This document shows, piece after piece, positions 43,413 to 55,349 of a stretch of 64,000 nucleotides of DNA (positions are counted from its first letter, which is position 1; the number at the start of each line of letters is the position of its first letter). The DNA comes from Ananas comosus. Lineage: Eukaryota; Streptophyta; Magnoliopsida; Poales; Bromeliaceae. Where the stretch lies: positions 9,198,907 through 9,262,906 of the forward strand of contig NC_033628.1 of the NCBI RefSeq assembly GCF_001540865.1. The letters run 5' to 3'. The position numbers were made by a program, and so were the translations under genes. The notes beneath the pieces are model-generated. The model was not told the origin of the DNA and did not search any database. It worked only from the letters and a program-made list of their open reading frames with translations.

Positions 43413-45504
43413 TCAAACACCTACTTCATCCCTACGGGTCGGGTCCTGTTTCGGATGAACCAGTTGTTTCGATTTGGATTCGGATTCCGGTTCGGGTTTG
43501 TGTTTGAATTCGGTCTGACAGAGGTGCTGACGACCAGCGATGATGGACTCCGACACCCGCCACAGGCGTGCCGCCTCGCGCCGGCCGGTGGCCAACGACG
43601 ACGGCGACGCCTCGTTGCAGTCGGAGAAGTACTTCCCGGACACGCCTGCCACGCGCGGGTGCGTCGCGGCGTAGCACGTCGTCGCCGCGGCCTGCGTCGT
43701 TGCATACAACACTATTGTTAATTAAAGCCTGTTTATAATTTATATAACTTACCGAACTACAAATTCATTAAACTGCGCAATTATCTTAAGTGCGTATGAA
43801 GAGCAAATAATTTAAATTAACGATATTAAAAGATTAAATACTAAAATTAAAAGTTAAAAAGTTTTAGTAGTCGAATCTAAATGTTCTATGCATTTTTATA
43901 TTTCCGAATTAATAATTATTACCTGAGGAATCGTTTTGAGCAGTTTAGATGCCAGGAAGAACACCAGATCTGGGAAGACGAGAAATAAATCAGGAACGTC
44001 TATATTAGATAAGATCTGATCCAACGGCCAATATTTTACTATTTTGGGAAAATAATAAAAGAACCTGTAACGAAGCCCTCGCGGTCTCGGGTGAGCCGGG
44101 TTCGGACTATTCCTGGATGAACGCAGTTTGCGGTCACGTTCGCATCTATCTCCTAATTGTTTTTTCACAAAAAAAAAAAATCAAAAAAGAAAATAAAGGG
44201 ATTTAATTAACAAAAATAATCCTAAAAATTCTTTTTTTTTAAAAAAAAAAGTTTATATTTATTTATAAAAGAACCTTGAGTCTCTCGGCGAGCTCCTTCG
44301 TGTGGAGTACGTTGGCGAGCTTCGAAAAGGCGTACGCTTGAGTGGGATCGTACGGTCTACACGGGAAAAAAAATAAATAAAATAAATAACAAAAATACTA
44401 ATATTATAAATAATTACTTATCCGGGATCCTGTTCGTACAAATATCCAAATAACTTAAAAATAGTACTCAGTGATATAATTCTAATCTAAAACATATGTC
44501 ACCATAACTTATCTTAAAAAAAATTTTAAAAATGGTAGTTCGAAATTTAATTATTTTATATTTTTAATTAAATTTATTAAAATAAACGAAAAAAAAATAT
44601 ACCATTTTTTAAAAATAATAATAAGGATAATAATTATGCATGCATTAGCAAAAAAAATTTAAAAAAAAAAACTCACATTTTCATTCGGGTGATGAGATCG
44701 AGGTAGCGGATCCCGTCGCCGGAGAACCACCCGTGTATGCTCGACGACACGTTGACGACGCGCCCCTGAATCCCCGTTGTCTTCGCCGTTTCTTTCATCT
44801 TCTCCATTAGCAGCTTCGTCAGTAAAAAATGCCCTTAATTAAAAACAAAAAAAAAATCATCAAAAAAATTAAATTTAAACAAATTTAATTAAATAAATTA
44901 TTTTTAATTTAATAATAGCAGTAACATATATATTTTATATATATAATAACACATGATGGTAGTGTGTTTTCGTTCGATTCTTATACCCAAGTAGTTGGTG
45001 GCGAAGGTCATCTCGATCCCGTCCTCGGAAATCGCGTGCTCGTGCGAGAACTTCCCCGCATTGTTTCTGTAATTTTGAACCCTAAATTAAAAATTATCGA
45101 AGTATAAAACTAGTTTTATAAAATAAAAAATATTCTCGTCGAAAATAAAATAAAAATAAAATAAAATGAAATGGAAGTACATGAGGAGGTTGAGGGGGAG
45201 ATGGAGGGCGAGGAAGCGGGCGACGAAGGATCGGACGGAGGAGAGGGAGCTGAGGTCGAGGGGGAGCACGACGATCTCCGCGCCGGGGAACTCCGCGCCG
45301 AGCCGCTGCCCGCGCCTCCTCCGCCGCCTTGAGGCTCCGCGCCGGCAACACCAGCCCGCCCGCGCCGCGCCAGCACCCGCGCCGTCTCCGCGCCGATCCC
45401 GGACGTCGCCCCTGCCGATCCATCCATCCATCCATCCATCAAATCACACCGTCGATTGCCGCAGCACTTAGAAATACAAGAACGGTACGATACGGTGCGT
45501 GCCG

Positions 45505-45559
<55 letters not shown>

Positions 45560-45764
45560 TTATACGATTTGAATTTTTCGTTTTTTTCAGAAAAAAAAAA
45601 GAAAAAGAAAGTAGGGTTAGGAATGGAGATGCGGATGTACCGGTGATGATGGCGGTGATGGAGCGGAGATCGGGGGAAGCGGCGGTGACCTCCTCGGCGG
45701 TGGATTTGGAGCCGAAGCCGCTGGAGCCGGGGCAGCCGATCAGGTACTTAACCGTTTCGAGCAT
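43413..45764 (-). pseudogene. TIC32/retinol-dehydrogenase-like short-chain dehydrogenase, frameshifted in exon 2
   Basis: Eight minus-strand exons: 45764-45641, 45411-45181, 45066-44987, 44833-44677, 44356-44275, 44152-44065, 43969-43923 and 43691-43413, all with GT-AG introns and correct phases except inside exon 2. Seen: SGFGSKSTAEEVT (exon 1), the cofactor-binding GATSGIGAETARVLARRG (exon 1/2), PLDLSSLSSVRSFVARF, NNAG (exon 3), NVSSS (exon 4), catalytic YAFSK and ANVLHTKELAERLK (exon 5), NCVHPGIVRT (exon 6) and AAATTCYAATHP...GKYFSDCNEA (exon 8). Such SDRs reduce or oxidise small carbonyl substrates with NAD(P)(H); the TIC32-like subgroup includes a chloroplast import component. In the GC-rich exon 2 the protein moves through three frames (after LARRG and after EEARA), each shift equal to +1 or -2; the second looks like one extra A. 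Corrected, the protein would be about 361 residues with a long charged tail. It is a recent pseudogene or carries sequencing errors. Confidence 0.8.
45508..45558. repeat. (AT)n microsatellite in SDR intron 1
   Basis: A perfect (TA)n run of about 50 bases within the first intron of the SDR gene. A (TCCA)n run lies next to the exon 2 acceptor at 45,421-45,438. Confidence 0.85.
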
Positions 45765-46047
45765 CGTTGTTTTTTTCTTTTTCTTTTTCTTTTTCTTTTT
45801 CTTTTTTTTTTGGGTATAATAATCGTATATATGATTTCGCTATTGTGGTGGGTCTCTAATGGCGATTTTGTAGTTGTTTAAATTAAGAACCAAATCGAGG
45901 GGGAGTTGAGTGGGGGGATTGAGGTGGAAGTGAGGTGAGGGGTAAAGGAGGAGGAGGAGGAGCTTCGCAGAAGCTATATTCTACTAGTGTCAGGTTGAGG
46001 GGAAAGGCGCCGCCCCGCATTTATAGTGAAAGCTGAGAGAGAGGAAA
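45765..46047 (-). promoter_or_regulatory. 5' flank / leader region of the SDR gene
   Basis: On the gene strand this holds a CCTCCTCCTCC patch and a run of (AAAAAG)n near 45,777-45,808. No clear TATA box can be chosen. A MITE begins at about 46,048. Confidence 0.35.
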
Positions 46048-46245
46048 AATTCTAGAATGCAACAGCTATATTAGTGGCTTGGCGTAACAAGTCAATCAAA
46101 TTAATTCTTGTAAGAATATATATCCCATCATGATTGTAAAAAAGTATTTTTATTATATTTTTGTTTGAAAAAAAAGAATGTGATTGGCTTGTTAGTGATA
46201 ACGTAGTGCAAGTGTGACAGTGTAGAATTGAGAGAGAGAGAGAGA
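46048..46245. mobile_element. MITE, family copy inverted relative to 53.8 kb
   Basis: About 195 bases from ATTCTAGAATGCAACAGCTA to GCAAGTGTGACAGTGTAGAAT. The reverse complement of 53,812-53,995 matches it along its whole length (for example GTAACAAGTCAATCAAATTA, CCCATCATGATTGTAAAAAA, AATGTGATTGGCTTGTTA). The ends are themselves weakly inverted (AACAAGTCAATCA / GATTGGCTTGTT). Confidence 0.65.
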
Positions 46246-46317
46246 GCCAAACAAAAAAATGAGTACATTGTATAATACAAAAAGAAAATTGCGGATTATT
46301 TTTGAGTAGTTTATAAA

Positions 46318-46720
46318 TGGGTTAATTTTATATAGATTTCTTTAAATATAATAAATAACAAATATATTTTTATAAAATTTAATTTTTATATATTAATTTT
46401 ATAGAAGTTATGATGTTTTCAAATATACCTCTATTGTTAGAATTCGTTAGAAAAATTTTCTTTATCATAGGTTAAAATACTTAATCTTGATTAATTTTTG
46501 ATATTTTTACTCTTCTTATATTATACTATTATGACTTTTAAAGAAATATATTTGTAATGGTAAAATTGAATATATAAACGATTTTCTAACTGTAACAAAC
46601 TAGAGGAGTATATTTAAAAATATTAGAACTTTTATATGAACAATATATGAAAATTCAAATTTGTAGGGATATATTTTTTATTCACTATGTTTATTGGAAT
46701 ATGAATGAAATTAACCTTTT
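46318..46720. mobile_element. MITE of the GGGTTAATTTTATATAG family, copy 1
   Basis: Left end GGGTTAATTTTATATAGATT, right end ...ATTCACTATGTTTATTGGAA then GAAATTAACC. Similar elements lie at about 55,350-55,672 and 59,724-60,198, all with ATAAATATATTTTTA-type blocks next to each end and a shared interior ending ACCTCTATTGTTAGAATTCG. Confidence 0.55.
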
Positions 46721-46741
46721 ATATATTTAGAGTGAGTTTTC

Positions 46742-46793
<52 letters not shown>

Positions 46794-47015
46794 CAGCTAC
46801 TATGCTATTAATAGCACGAAGCATTTGGTGCTACCAAGTTTTCCACAGTTAGATCTACCCTTTTGATCATTTTCACCCGTTAGATCATACTATTCAACCA
46901 ACCACCCACTCAACTCTTGGGAGCCCACATCATCCTAACCGTACATCTTTTAATCCAATGACCAAAAACTCGATAGCACCAATGATTTGGTGCTATTAAT
47001 AGTATAGTAGCCTAG

Positions 47016-47108
<93 letters not shown>
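46742..47108. mobile_element. MITE bounded by (TA)n and (GA)n microsatellites
   Basis: Between a (TA)n run (46,744-46,790) and another (TA)n run (47,021-47,054) followed by a (GA)n run (47,055-47,109) lies a ~230-base element with inverted ends CTACTATGCTATTAATAGCA and GGTGCTATTAATAGTATAGTAG. Insertion into or expansion from TA dinucleotides is characteristic of such MITEs. Confidence 0.65.
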
Positions 47109-47109
<1 letters not shown>

Positions 47110-47113
<4 letters not shown>

Positions 47114-49560
47114 AACTATAATATTTTCAAAAGCACAATGCAATAAATAGATAATTAAAAAAATAAATAAAAATTATGACAAAAAAGAAAAAATAGCGAT
47201 AGAAAAAGCAACGATAATGAGTGAAATTTATCTTGTTAATAAAGAAAGGTAACAACCGAAGAAAGTGTAAGAGGAACAGTTCAATCCAATGCAAAAATAT
47301 GACCTGGTTTGATTCAAGCAAAAAAGAGAAAGATCTATGTAAAACTTGAGCCAATCTAGGAAAGTCATATTCAACAATAGTTGGTTCAATTCAAGCAAAA
47401 AAAGAAAAAAATTCCGGTTTTGTTCAAATAAAGAAAAACAAATATGTGAAGAACTTAAGCTGGATCAGAATTGGGTCCACAACCAACAATGAAAAAAATG
47501 TTGCCCTATGGCAAATTTAGAAAAAATAATATATAAATAAATAGATATAGATTCCTAATTTTTTAACTAGATCTTGAATTAATTCTTTGACTATTTTCTA
47601 GCTCTTATATTAATATTATTCTTCTAGGAGACCACTAAACTATAAGGAGATCACTAAATCCTTCACTATCATTTCAATACTGTAATTCTTGATCCAAGGA
47701 CTAAAAACTTGAAAGAGCTAACTTTTTATACTTTCGGAACTATAGTAATTCTACACTATATATATATATAGAGAGAGAGAGAGAGAATTGAGTTTTTGTA
47801 ACCGTCGGATCACCTCATGATCCATACTAGTTAAGGAGATTTAACGAGACACGCCGTTAATAATGCTGCACTAATTTTGAGATAATCTGACAACTAAAAA
47901 TTTAGTAAAAATTAAAACATTATCTTATTAAGATTATCATTTTCCTAATCAATTCATCTCATTTTATCCAGCATTTAATTCAACCCTAAGTTAAAATGTA
48001 AAACCATAAATTTCAATGATGTTTTGGTAATTCACCATATATTTATAGGTGCTTTTACAATTTTCAAATTTATAGCAAAATTTTGAGGTAAATTATATGA
48101 AACTTACTTAAATTATGACCCATTTTAAAATAAAACTATTTTATCTCTTAATTCATTTAATTTAAACCATTTGATTATTTTTTGTAGTATTAAACTTGTT
48201 TAAGTATCTCATACGATATATGGAAAATAAAATTTAATTAAAATAAGTAGTGCGTTTGTAGCAAAAGAGCCGTCAAATAATTAAAATCAAATAAATTGAA
48301 ATGTTGGATAGTAAAATTAAAAGTTTTATAAGTTAGGCAATTATGTTTCATAAGAAGTAATAGTTCAGTTAAACCTCCATACATTTTTATCAAATTTCGA
48401 TACAATATTTATACAATCTTATGGACCATATAGAAAATGAAAAATACTGTACTTATATATGTACTTTATAGTAAATTAGTAGTAAGGTGATTTGGAGTAT
48501 TTTAATTAGATGATTGTTGTAATTTATAAGAATGATAACTTTATGTATGGGTAGAGTAATAAATTATATCAATTACAACAAATGAATAAAGAACTCGTGA
48601 GTGAGGGTATGTAAAAAATTGTATAATATTGTAAATTATTTTTTTTAGAAAATGAATATGTTTTTTTCTAGAATAATTAAAATTAAACATAGGTGATTCC
48701 TATGCATACTCGTTGCAAAGAAAATATTACAAAAAAAAACCATCATAAAAATACGTACATTCTCAACAAATTGTAAGCTGAACTAACAAAAAGAAAAAAA
48801 AAAAAAATAGAAGATGGACAGGTAGACCATAACATTAAGTAATATTTATCTAAAAATCTACTAAAATCTTAATAGTAGGCACCTGTCGTCGTTACCATCG
48901 CCCACAAAAATATTAGAAAATGATAATACCGCAATCGTGACCTAACAAAGAAAAAAAAGTACCTCTAAAGAAAGGAGAAATTTAGCATATCATTCATTAC
49001 TTCCTATAGAAGTTGAGATTGGAATTTATACTCCACAAATCTACAACGTATGTACAAGGCCGATTCAGTGTATTGGGGATATGTTTATGGCAGAGTTTTG
49101 GAGGCCAACCCCCGCAAGGATATATATATGTTATGGGTTAATAAAGGATATATATGTTTTGCGTTATGTGGTGTGATTAATTACCACCTTAGTTTGTGAT
49201 TTGCTCCCATTTGAGGGTCCAGGATATGGGATCACATCTCCACAATACTAACCCCTTTTTCTCTCTCTTTATCCACCCCACTTTTCTTTTATTGCGCCAA
49301 CTTTTGTATGGAATGGAAACGTCCAAATCTTAGGATAATCCACTAATTTATGCCTTTTCATTGACGTGTTGTACTTTTTTTTCCTCCTTTGAAAATATTA
49401 TTCTATTATTATTATTTGTGTGACACTCTATTTTCTAAAAAATCTTCCATCTTTGAAGTACTTTAATTTTAATATGTTTAACTCCCTTGATCTCTTGAAC
49501 TGCCTAAAATATTATAGCTGAATTAAGAGTTTTACTCCTATAATATCTCATATATAGGGC
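47110..49560. other. AT-rich intergenic region
   Basis: About 2.4 kb of AT-rich sequence without recognised genes. A short (TA)n(GA)n tract lies at 47,758-47,787. MITE-like AT-rich text occurs near 48,080-48,370 (TGAAACTTACTTAAATTATG ... TTAGGCAATTATGTTTCATA). Confidence 0.4.
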
Positions 49561-50220
49561 TGAAGGTGCCACATTCCCTCTCTTTTTAAGTTCTGACATT
49601 CTCGTCAAACTCAAGCACATTCATAAGTATCAGACGATGTCAAACTCGTTTCGCTAGTCTTTAAAAATTCTCGTCAGGCTCAATATATTCACAAATATCG
49701 GATGATGTGAGATTCGTCTCGCTAGCCTTTAGATATCCTCGTCAGGTTGAAATACATTCACAAATATCAGGCGATGTGAGACTCGCCTCGTTAGTCTTTA
49801 ATTGTTCTCGTCGGGCTCAAGCACATTCACAAGCATTAGGCGATGTGAGATTTATTCGTCTCGCCAGTCTTTAGCCCACCTTGTGCCAAGCCGCGCTCCA
49901 CCCAAAGCTATAATCAAGGTGGAGTCACGCTCCACCCACTGTTTTAGGGTTGGGGAGCCATGCTCTCTATCTTGTATATTCCTAGCTTAGCCAATACTCA
50001 TTTCACATTTTCGACTTCTGTATAATTTTGACTTAGTCAAAATTCATCTCATATTTTTCAGCTTGTGATTTGCTCTAATACCAACTATAACGCCCCACTT
50101 TTTAAGGGATCATCCATCTTAAATCTCCTCTAGTCCTAATAAGTTCAATTTTCTTAACATTTTTGGTCTAGCCAACGCCCAAAATATTATAACTTTATAT
50201 ATTGGACCGGGGGTGTCACA
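49560..50220 (-). mobile_element. Cassandra-like TRIM: 5S-containing LTR, PBS and internal repeats
   Basis: On the minus strand an LTR-like segment starts TGTGACACCCCCGGTCC at 50,220 and ends GTGGGGCGTTATA near 50,087. It carries a decayed 5S-derived stretch (GACTAGAGGAGATTTAAGAT then GGATGATCCCTTAAAAAGTG). It is followed at once by TTGGTATTAGAGC (50,084-50,072), a one-mismatch version of the initiator-Met tRNA primer-binding site TGGTATCAGAGC. The internal part lacks coding sequence, as expected of a TRIM, and includes a four-unit tandem repeat. The same GACGAGTCTCACAT-type motif occurs in the 26.7-27.2 kb locus, so both belong to one family. Confidence 0.7.
49599..49878. repeat. Four tandem copies of a ~69-bp unit
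   Basis: Units start TTCTCGTC or TCCTCGTC at 49,599, 49,668, 49,736 and 49,805 (periods 69, 68 and 69). Each contains CATTCACAAATATC, GATGTGAGA and GTCTCGCTAGTCTTTA blocks with moderate divergence. They lie within the internal region of the Cassandra-like element, and single related copies occur near 26,850 and 27,020 in the opposite orientation. Confidence 0.85.
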
Positions 50221-51865
50221 ATTTTTTACAAATATCAATACTATAAATAGTAAATCTATAATTTTAAATAGAAAACAGTATTTTGTTTTAAAGAAACATT
50301 GATTTTGAAAAACGGGGCATGGATAATGGATTCAACTTATTTCAATAAGAAAAATAAAAAAAATAATGGTGAATAGCAAAAAAAATAATTAAAAATACTT
50401 CATCAAAGCTTGAATCTATCTCGACAGTTTATTTTGCTTTTTTTTCCAACTGTCTTATCAGTATCTTTGGATAGAGTTATTCGTTTCTATCCAAAATAAT
50501 AAATTTATTAATAATAATATAGAGACCCACGAGAAAATAATAATTTAGTAATATTTTTGAAAAAAAAGTACAAGGTAGCAAATAAAAAAAAATTCTAAAT
50601 ATAATGTAAAGATTGATAAGAAGATGGTGCCTTTGAAAAAAATAAAAATTATACAAACACAGAAAAAAAAAAACAAACTAAAGTATATATAGTACAGTAG
50701 GGTGAAATTAAGCCTAGCATAGAAGTGTATTTTTTTTTTAGAAAGTTTTCTTTATCCCAATTATTCTATATAAAAATAACAATAATTAATCATAAATTTT
50801 TGGAGCAATTTCATAGGTGCCCTTCAAGATTTATGAAATATTATGAATATCCTTTCAAAATTATTAATATTATTTTTGCTACTATAAATTTATAAATAAT
50901 ATAAAAAATGTCCCCCATCATGCCGAGTAAGAATTTTAGTCAAATTTATCTCTAATTATAACTAATTGTGTGTTATAATAAAGTGCTAATAAATTTACTT
51001 ATCTTCGAAAAGATGACTTAAGTTTTGTTTATGATTCAATTTGTGAACGTCTTTTTCATACTTAAGTTTTTCTTTTTAATTTATTATATGGGTCTTATGT
51101 TGATCTTAATTAATAATTTACTGGAACCAAAAATATATTATATTTTTTTCTGAATCTATTTTCTCCTTTGTCTGAACTAGTATGAGTTTTTCATTTACTA
51201 TTTGTGAAGTTTAGCTCATTTCAATTAATATTTGGTTTATATTTAATTGTATTTATAATTTTTTCAAATAAAAAGTTTTTAAGTTTATTAAAAGGCATAA
51301 ATATTAAAAGATAAAAAATTTATTTAAAATTTAGATTAATTATTACCAATATAGATATTAATAATAATTTCTTTTTAATATTAACACTTTTAGTGGGATT
51401 TCTATATATTAAAGATTGGGTGAAGGGTATGTATGAAATTATTGATTTATTTTTACAAGGTTTTAATTGTCAAATATATCTCTCTAAAATTGTTCTACTA
51501 GTTGACTAATAGATTGTTACCGTTCGAACCGTAATGTTTTTATAAAAAATAATTTTTAATTTTTGTAGAATTTATAATTTAATAACTAAAATTTTGTATG
51601 AATAAATATATAATTTATCATACATAACCTATAAAATTAATTTAAAATATATCTTATATGATATAACTATTACAATTTTTTTATTTTTTTCCTTTGTGCT
51701 CATCATCATGTTCTACTACAAAATCATAAGTACGTAGTATCATAAGTAAAATAATTGTATTGGGTGGCACAATAATTCGTTCTTTAATTTCAAAGTAATT
51801 TATACGGGGAGTGGGGCTCGAGGTGTGCTTTGAACCCAAAATTCTTCGTTCGACAATTGTTATGA
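50221..51865. other. AT-rich intergenic region
   Basis: No genes seen. It includes MITE-like AT-rich text (AGGTGCCCTTCAAGATTTAT near 50,813) and poly-A/T runs. Confidence 0.4.
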
Positions 51866-51867
51866 GT

Positions 51868-53000
51868 AAAATTTAGGACTTTTTGCACACAAAAAAATCA
51901 CAGATTTTGCAAAAGTCACCTTTTTTTATTTTTGTTGATACGAATTTTTTTTTTTTTTTTAACTGATCAAAATACTTGTACTCTCGGTATCCTTGCTCTC
52001 TTCTCTTTTTGCTTCCTATCACTCTCCCTCCACCGTCTTCACATTACCACCGGGTTTCTTCCGTACTTCATTCACGAGCAAGAGGACGATGGCAAAGTTT
52101 CACTCACTCGTGGCCATGGCTATTTTTTGGGTTCTCCGATGAGGTCTCTTAGCAGAGATGAGGATGGCGCAGCTCAGAGCATTGCTGGAGATAGTGGCAG
52201 AGGCGTAGGACGATGATCGCTAGTCAAGGATGACCTTGAAGCAGATTTGCGAGTGGGTTCGTGCGCATGGTTGACAACGATCAGGTCACAATAGTAATGG
52301 AAGAGAAAATTTTGAAAATAAAACAATATTGCTCTATTTGAAAAAGAAGTTATACTATTTAAATATATGATACACTATTTAGCAAGAAATTTGTACTATT
52401 TGACACACATAATAAAATATAAAGTAATACAATTTTTTTGTTAAATAGTGCAACACATGTTTAACTAACACAATTTTTTTTTTTTCAAACAATGTAACAT
52501 CTCATAGTTTGTCGGATCTTCCTGTCACCCCCGCCACCACTTTGTCGTTGTCGGCCACAGTCAAGCCACAAACATGCTTCTGAAGCATTTTCTACCGATG
52601 ACTGTTGCTTTCCTCCTCTGTCACCTTTATTTCTATCTTCGGTGAGGCTCTGAATGGCCACGATAATGAGCAAGTCAAGTTCGCTATCTTTCTCTCTCTT
52701 GTGAGGAACATCAAAACATGAACACGATAGTGGAGTTGGTCTGGAGACGACTGAAATAGGATCAATGCTTGAGGTTACCGTTTGCGGTGAAGACATGGAC
52801 TTGTGGGAAGGGAGTGCGGAAGGAGAGATAAAGTATGGCGGTGAAGGCATGGACTCGTGGGAAGGGAGTGCCGAAGGAGAGATAAGGTATTTAAGGCATA
52901 TTTTAGTCGGTTTTCAAAAATTTTGATGCAAATCTACAAAAATAAAAATATGGCACGGTTTTGCAAAAATGCAAAATTAATAATTTTTTTTCCATAAAAG
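51868..53000. mobile_element. Putative long-TIR DNA element related to the 56-59.6 kb fold-back
   Basis: The left end (AAAATTTAGGACTTTTTGCA ... CAGATTTTGCAAAAGTCACC ... TTATTTTTG) and the right end read in reverse (AAATTTTAGCTTTTATGG ... ATTTTGCATTTTTGCAAAAC ... TTATTTTTGTAGATTTGC) are imperfect inverted repeats. The TTTTGC...TTTTGCAAAA pattern is shared with the ends of the 55,978-59,600 element, and an ATAGTGCAACACA motif occurs at 52,445. The interior has GC-richer stretches (52,010-52,290 and 52,500-52,890) that may be cargo. A 54-base period duplication (GAAGACATGGACTTGTGGGA / GAAGGCATGGACTCGTGGGA) lies at 52,789-52,890. Confidence 0.45.
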
Positions 53001-53811
53001 CTAAAATTTAAAATAAAATAAATAATATTATAAAATATTAATGTAAAGTGAAAATAATTAAATGTACCGGACCCATTTAAATATTCTTGTTTTTAAAGGC
53101 CATCATATAAATTTAAAATTTTTTTATATTTTAGATAAAAATGTGCAGGGCTTAATTAAACTATTGGCCATTTTGATTTAACTATCCAGCGTTTTAAACT
53201 TTTGATTTACTATCAAATCTTTCAATTTATTTGATTTGAGTTGGCTAATGATCTACTTTGCTTTGAAAAGTTGAATGCGTCGTTAAGTAAAAAAAGAAAT
53301 TAGCTTAAATTTTAAACTCAAATTATCATTAGCCGACTTAAATTAAATAAATTAAAAAATTGAATAATAAAATTAAAATTTTGAAATTTTCGGTAATATA
53401 TTCAGAATAGTCCATACTTCATCTAAGGTCTATAAGTTTTTACCAAATTAATTTTTACTCTCGAGCACAATTTTTGACATTGAGAATGCTGATCTATATT
53501 ATTAGCATTTATCATCTATTATTTATTAACTATTTTGACAATATTAATTTTTTTAGGTAAATATAACATAAATATAAATTATTAATAGTTATTATAAAAT
53601 TATACAGATTTATATAGTAAATATATAGAGTTTTTAAAATTTAAAAAACAATCTGGAATTTACGGTCAAAGTTAAAAGCTTAATTTAGTGCATTTTTCAA
53701 CCGAAATAGGGGAATGCAAATTTTGCACGACTTCCAATGCAATTAGAGTTATTGCTGTGAAAATGAAATTTATGTGACGTGATGGCGACGAGGGAGATGT
53801 CATGGATGGGA
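53001..53811. other. AT-rich intergenic sequence
   Basis: No gene seen. The part at 53,150-53,440 (GGGCTTAATTAAACTATTGG ...) looks like another noncoding inverted-end element similar in style to 17.4 and 48.1 kb. Confidence 0.35.
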
Positions 53812-53995
53812 GGAATTCTACACTGTCACACTTGCACCACGTCATGAATAACAAGCCAATCACATTCCTTCTTTTCAAACAAAAGTACAATAAAAATATT
53901 TTTTTACAATCATGATGGGACATATATTCTTAAAAGGATTAATTTGATTGATTTGTTACGCCACGTCACTAATATACTCGTTGTATTCTAGAATT
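53812..53995. mobile_element. MITE, inverted relative of 46.05 kb copy
   Basis: From ATTCTACACTGTCACACTTG to GTTGTATTCTAGAAT. The reverse complement aligns with 46,048-46,245 throughout, with only small indels. It is noncoding. Confidence 0.65.
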
Positions 53996-54532
53996 TTTCC
54001 ATGGATGGAATGGAAAGGAGACGATGGTAGAAGAGAAGGTGAATACAGAAAGAAAAAAAAAAAAATTTTAAACACACCAGTTATATTATCAATGTCGCAT
54101 CTTTAATTAATAAAATTATATTATTTGAATTCATCAATTCTCTTATAATTAATAAAAATAAATATTTTTATTTTTATTATTTTATAAAAATAGAAATAAA
54201 ATTAATTTATTATTAATTATAGGGTATAAATATTATACAGTAAACTTTCACGTTGCGAAGAAGAAGTGGAGTGGGAACAAAAGCATTTTGGTCAAATCGC
54301 AACACGTAAGAGCCTGAGCACGCCTTAATTCGTGCCCATCTTTTCCTTTTATTAGGAAGCACATTTTCCTGCAAACTTTATATTGCGTAGGATTCCCTGC
54401 GCATAACAGGGTGGAGGTTTCTCCGGCCGTTGATTTTTAAGCATAATTTATCTAGACGGCCTGAATTCATCCGGCTAAAATTTAAGGGGGGGATTAATTC
54501 CGTGGGCAGCGAATTCTATACCTTTCTTTTTA

Positions 54533-55054
54533 AGGAGGGGTTGTCGGTTCTTGATATGTTACGGGAGATCAAGCCAGCTCGCTGTTTGCTGAACCAGTTC
54601 GTGTTCGATTTGAAATGAATTTGAGATCGAATTTTTTGTTTAATAAACAAGCCGAATACGAATTGGGGTTAGTTCGTTCGTATTCGACCCGATAATAGCC
54701 CGAATACATATATTTATATTTTATATCTATATATATAAACTAATAATTATATATGTATATAATAAAAATTTTTATTATTTGATTTCTAGCCCAATCTAAA
54801 TGTAAATTCCAACTCAATTATAAAATGATTCATTTATATATAAAACTTTAATTACTAGACAAAATATAACGAGTAAGATCTTATAAATTTATTTTTTATA
54901 TATATTCTTTCTAATCTTTTTAAATTTTTATTTAAAAGTCAGTTCGTATTCGGCTCGATACTTTAACGAGCCAGCTCATGTTTGGCTCGTTTATGAAACG
55001 AGTCGAACACGAGCCGACTCCAGCTCGCTCGTGTTCGGCTCATTGACAACCCTA
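54533..55054. mobile_element. hAT-type MITE with GGGTTGTC ends (diverged left end)
   Basis: The right end reads CGAGCTGGCT-type words, then CGCTCGTGTTCGGCTCATTG and ACAACCCT, a common plant terminus (AGGGTTGTCAATGAGCC in reverse). The left side has GGGGTTGTCGGTTCTTGATA then AAGCCAGCTCGCTG, a diverged inverted counterpart. The interior is AT-rich and noncoding. Confidence 0.5.
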
Positions 55055-55349
55055 GATAGATAAATTCGATTCAACTTTCAAAAATTTTGATAGAAAAAAT
55101 CGTTAATTATAATACGGCACGGATTTTAAAGCGAAGTGATTCATAGATAAAAGAATTTTACGAATGTGGTAGGAATGTTAAAGTCGCATGACTGATAGAC
55201 CGTTTCTTACCTATCGGCTGCATTACGTCTCCAATTTTAGTCCCAGTATTTTTTTTTATAAACATTAATAATACTTGGCAAAATTTGAATAGAATGAAAT
55301 GTTTATTTTGGCACACTTATACGCACAGTAGTATTATTAGAATTTAGGA

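Noticed and set aside
43421..43705. Arg-rich minus-strand ORFs at the SDR C-terminal exon
   Set aside because: Out-of-frame readings of a GC-rich exon; the true frame gives GKYFSDCNEA, a conserved SDR block.
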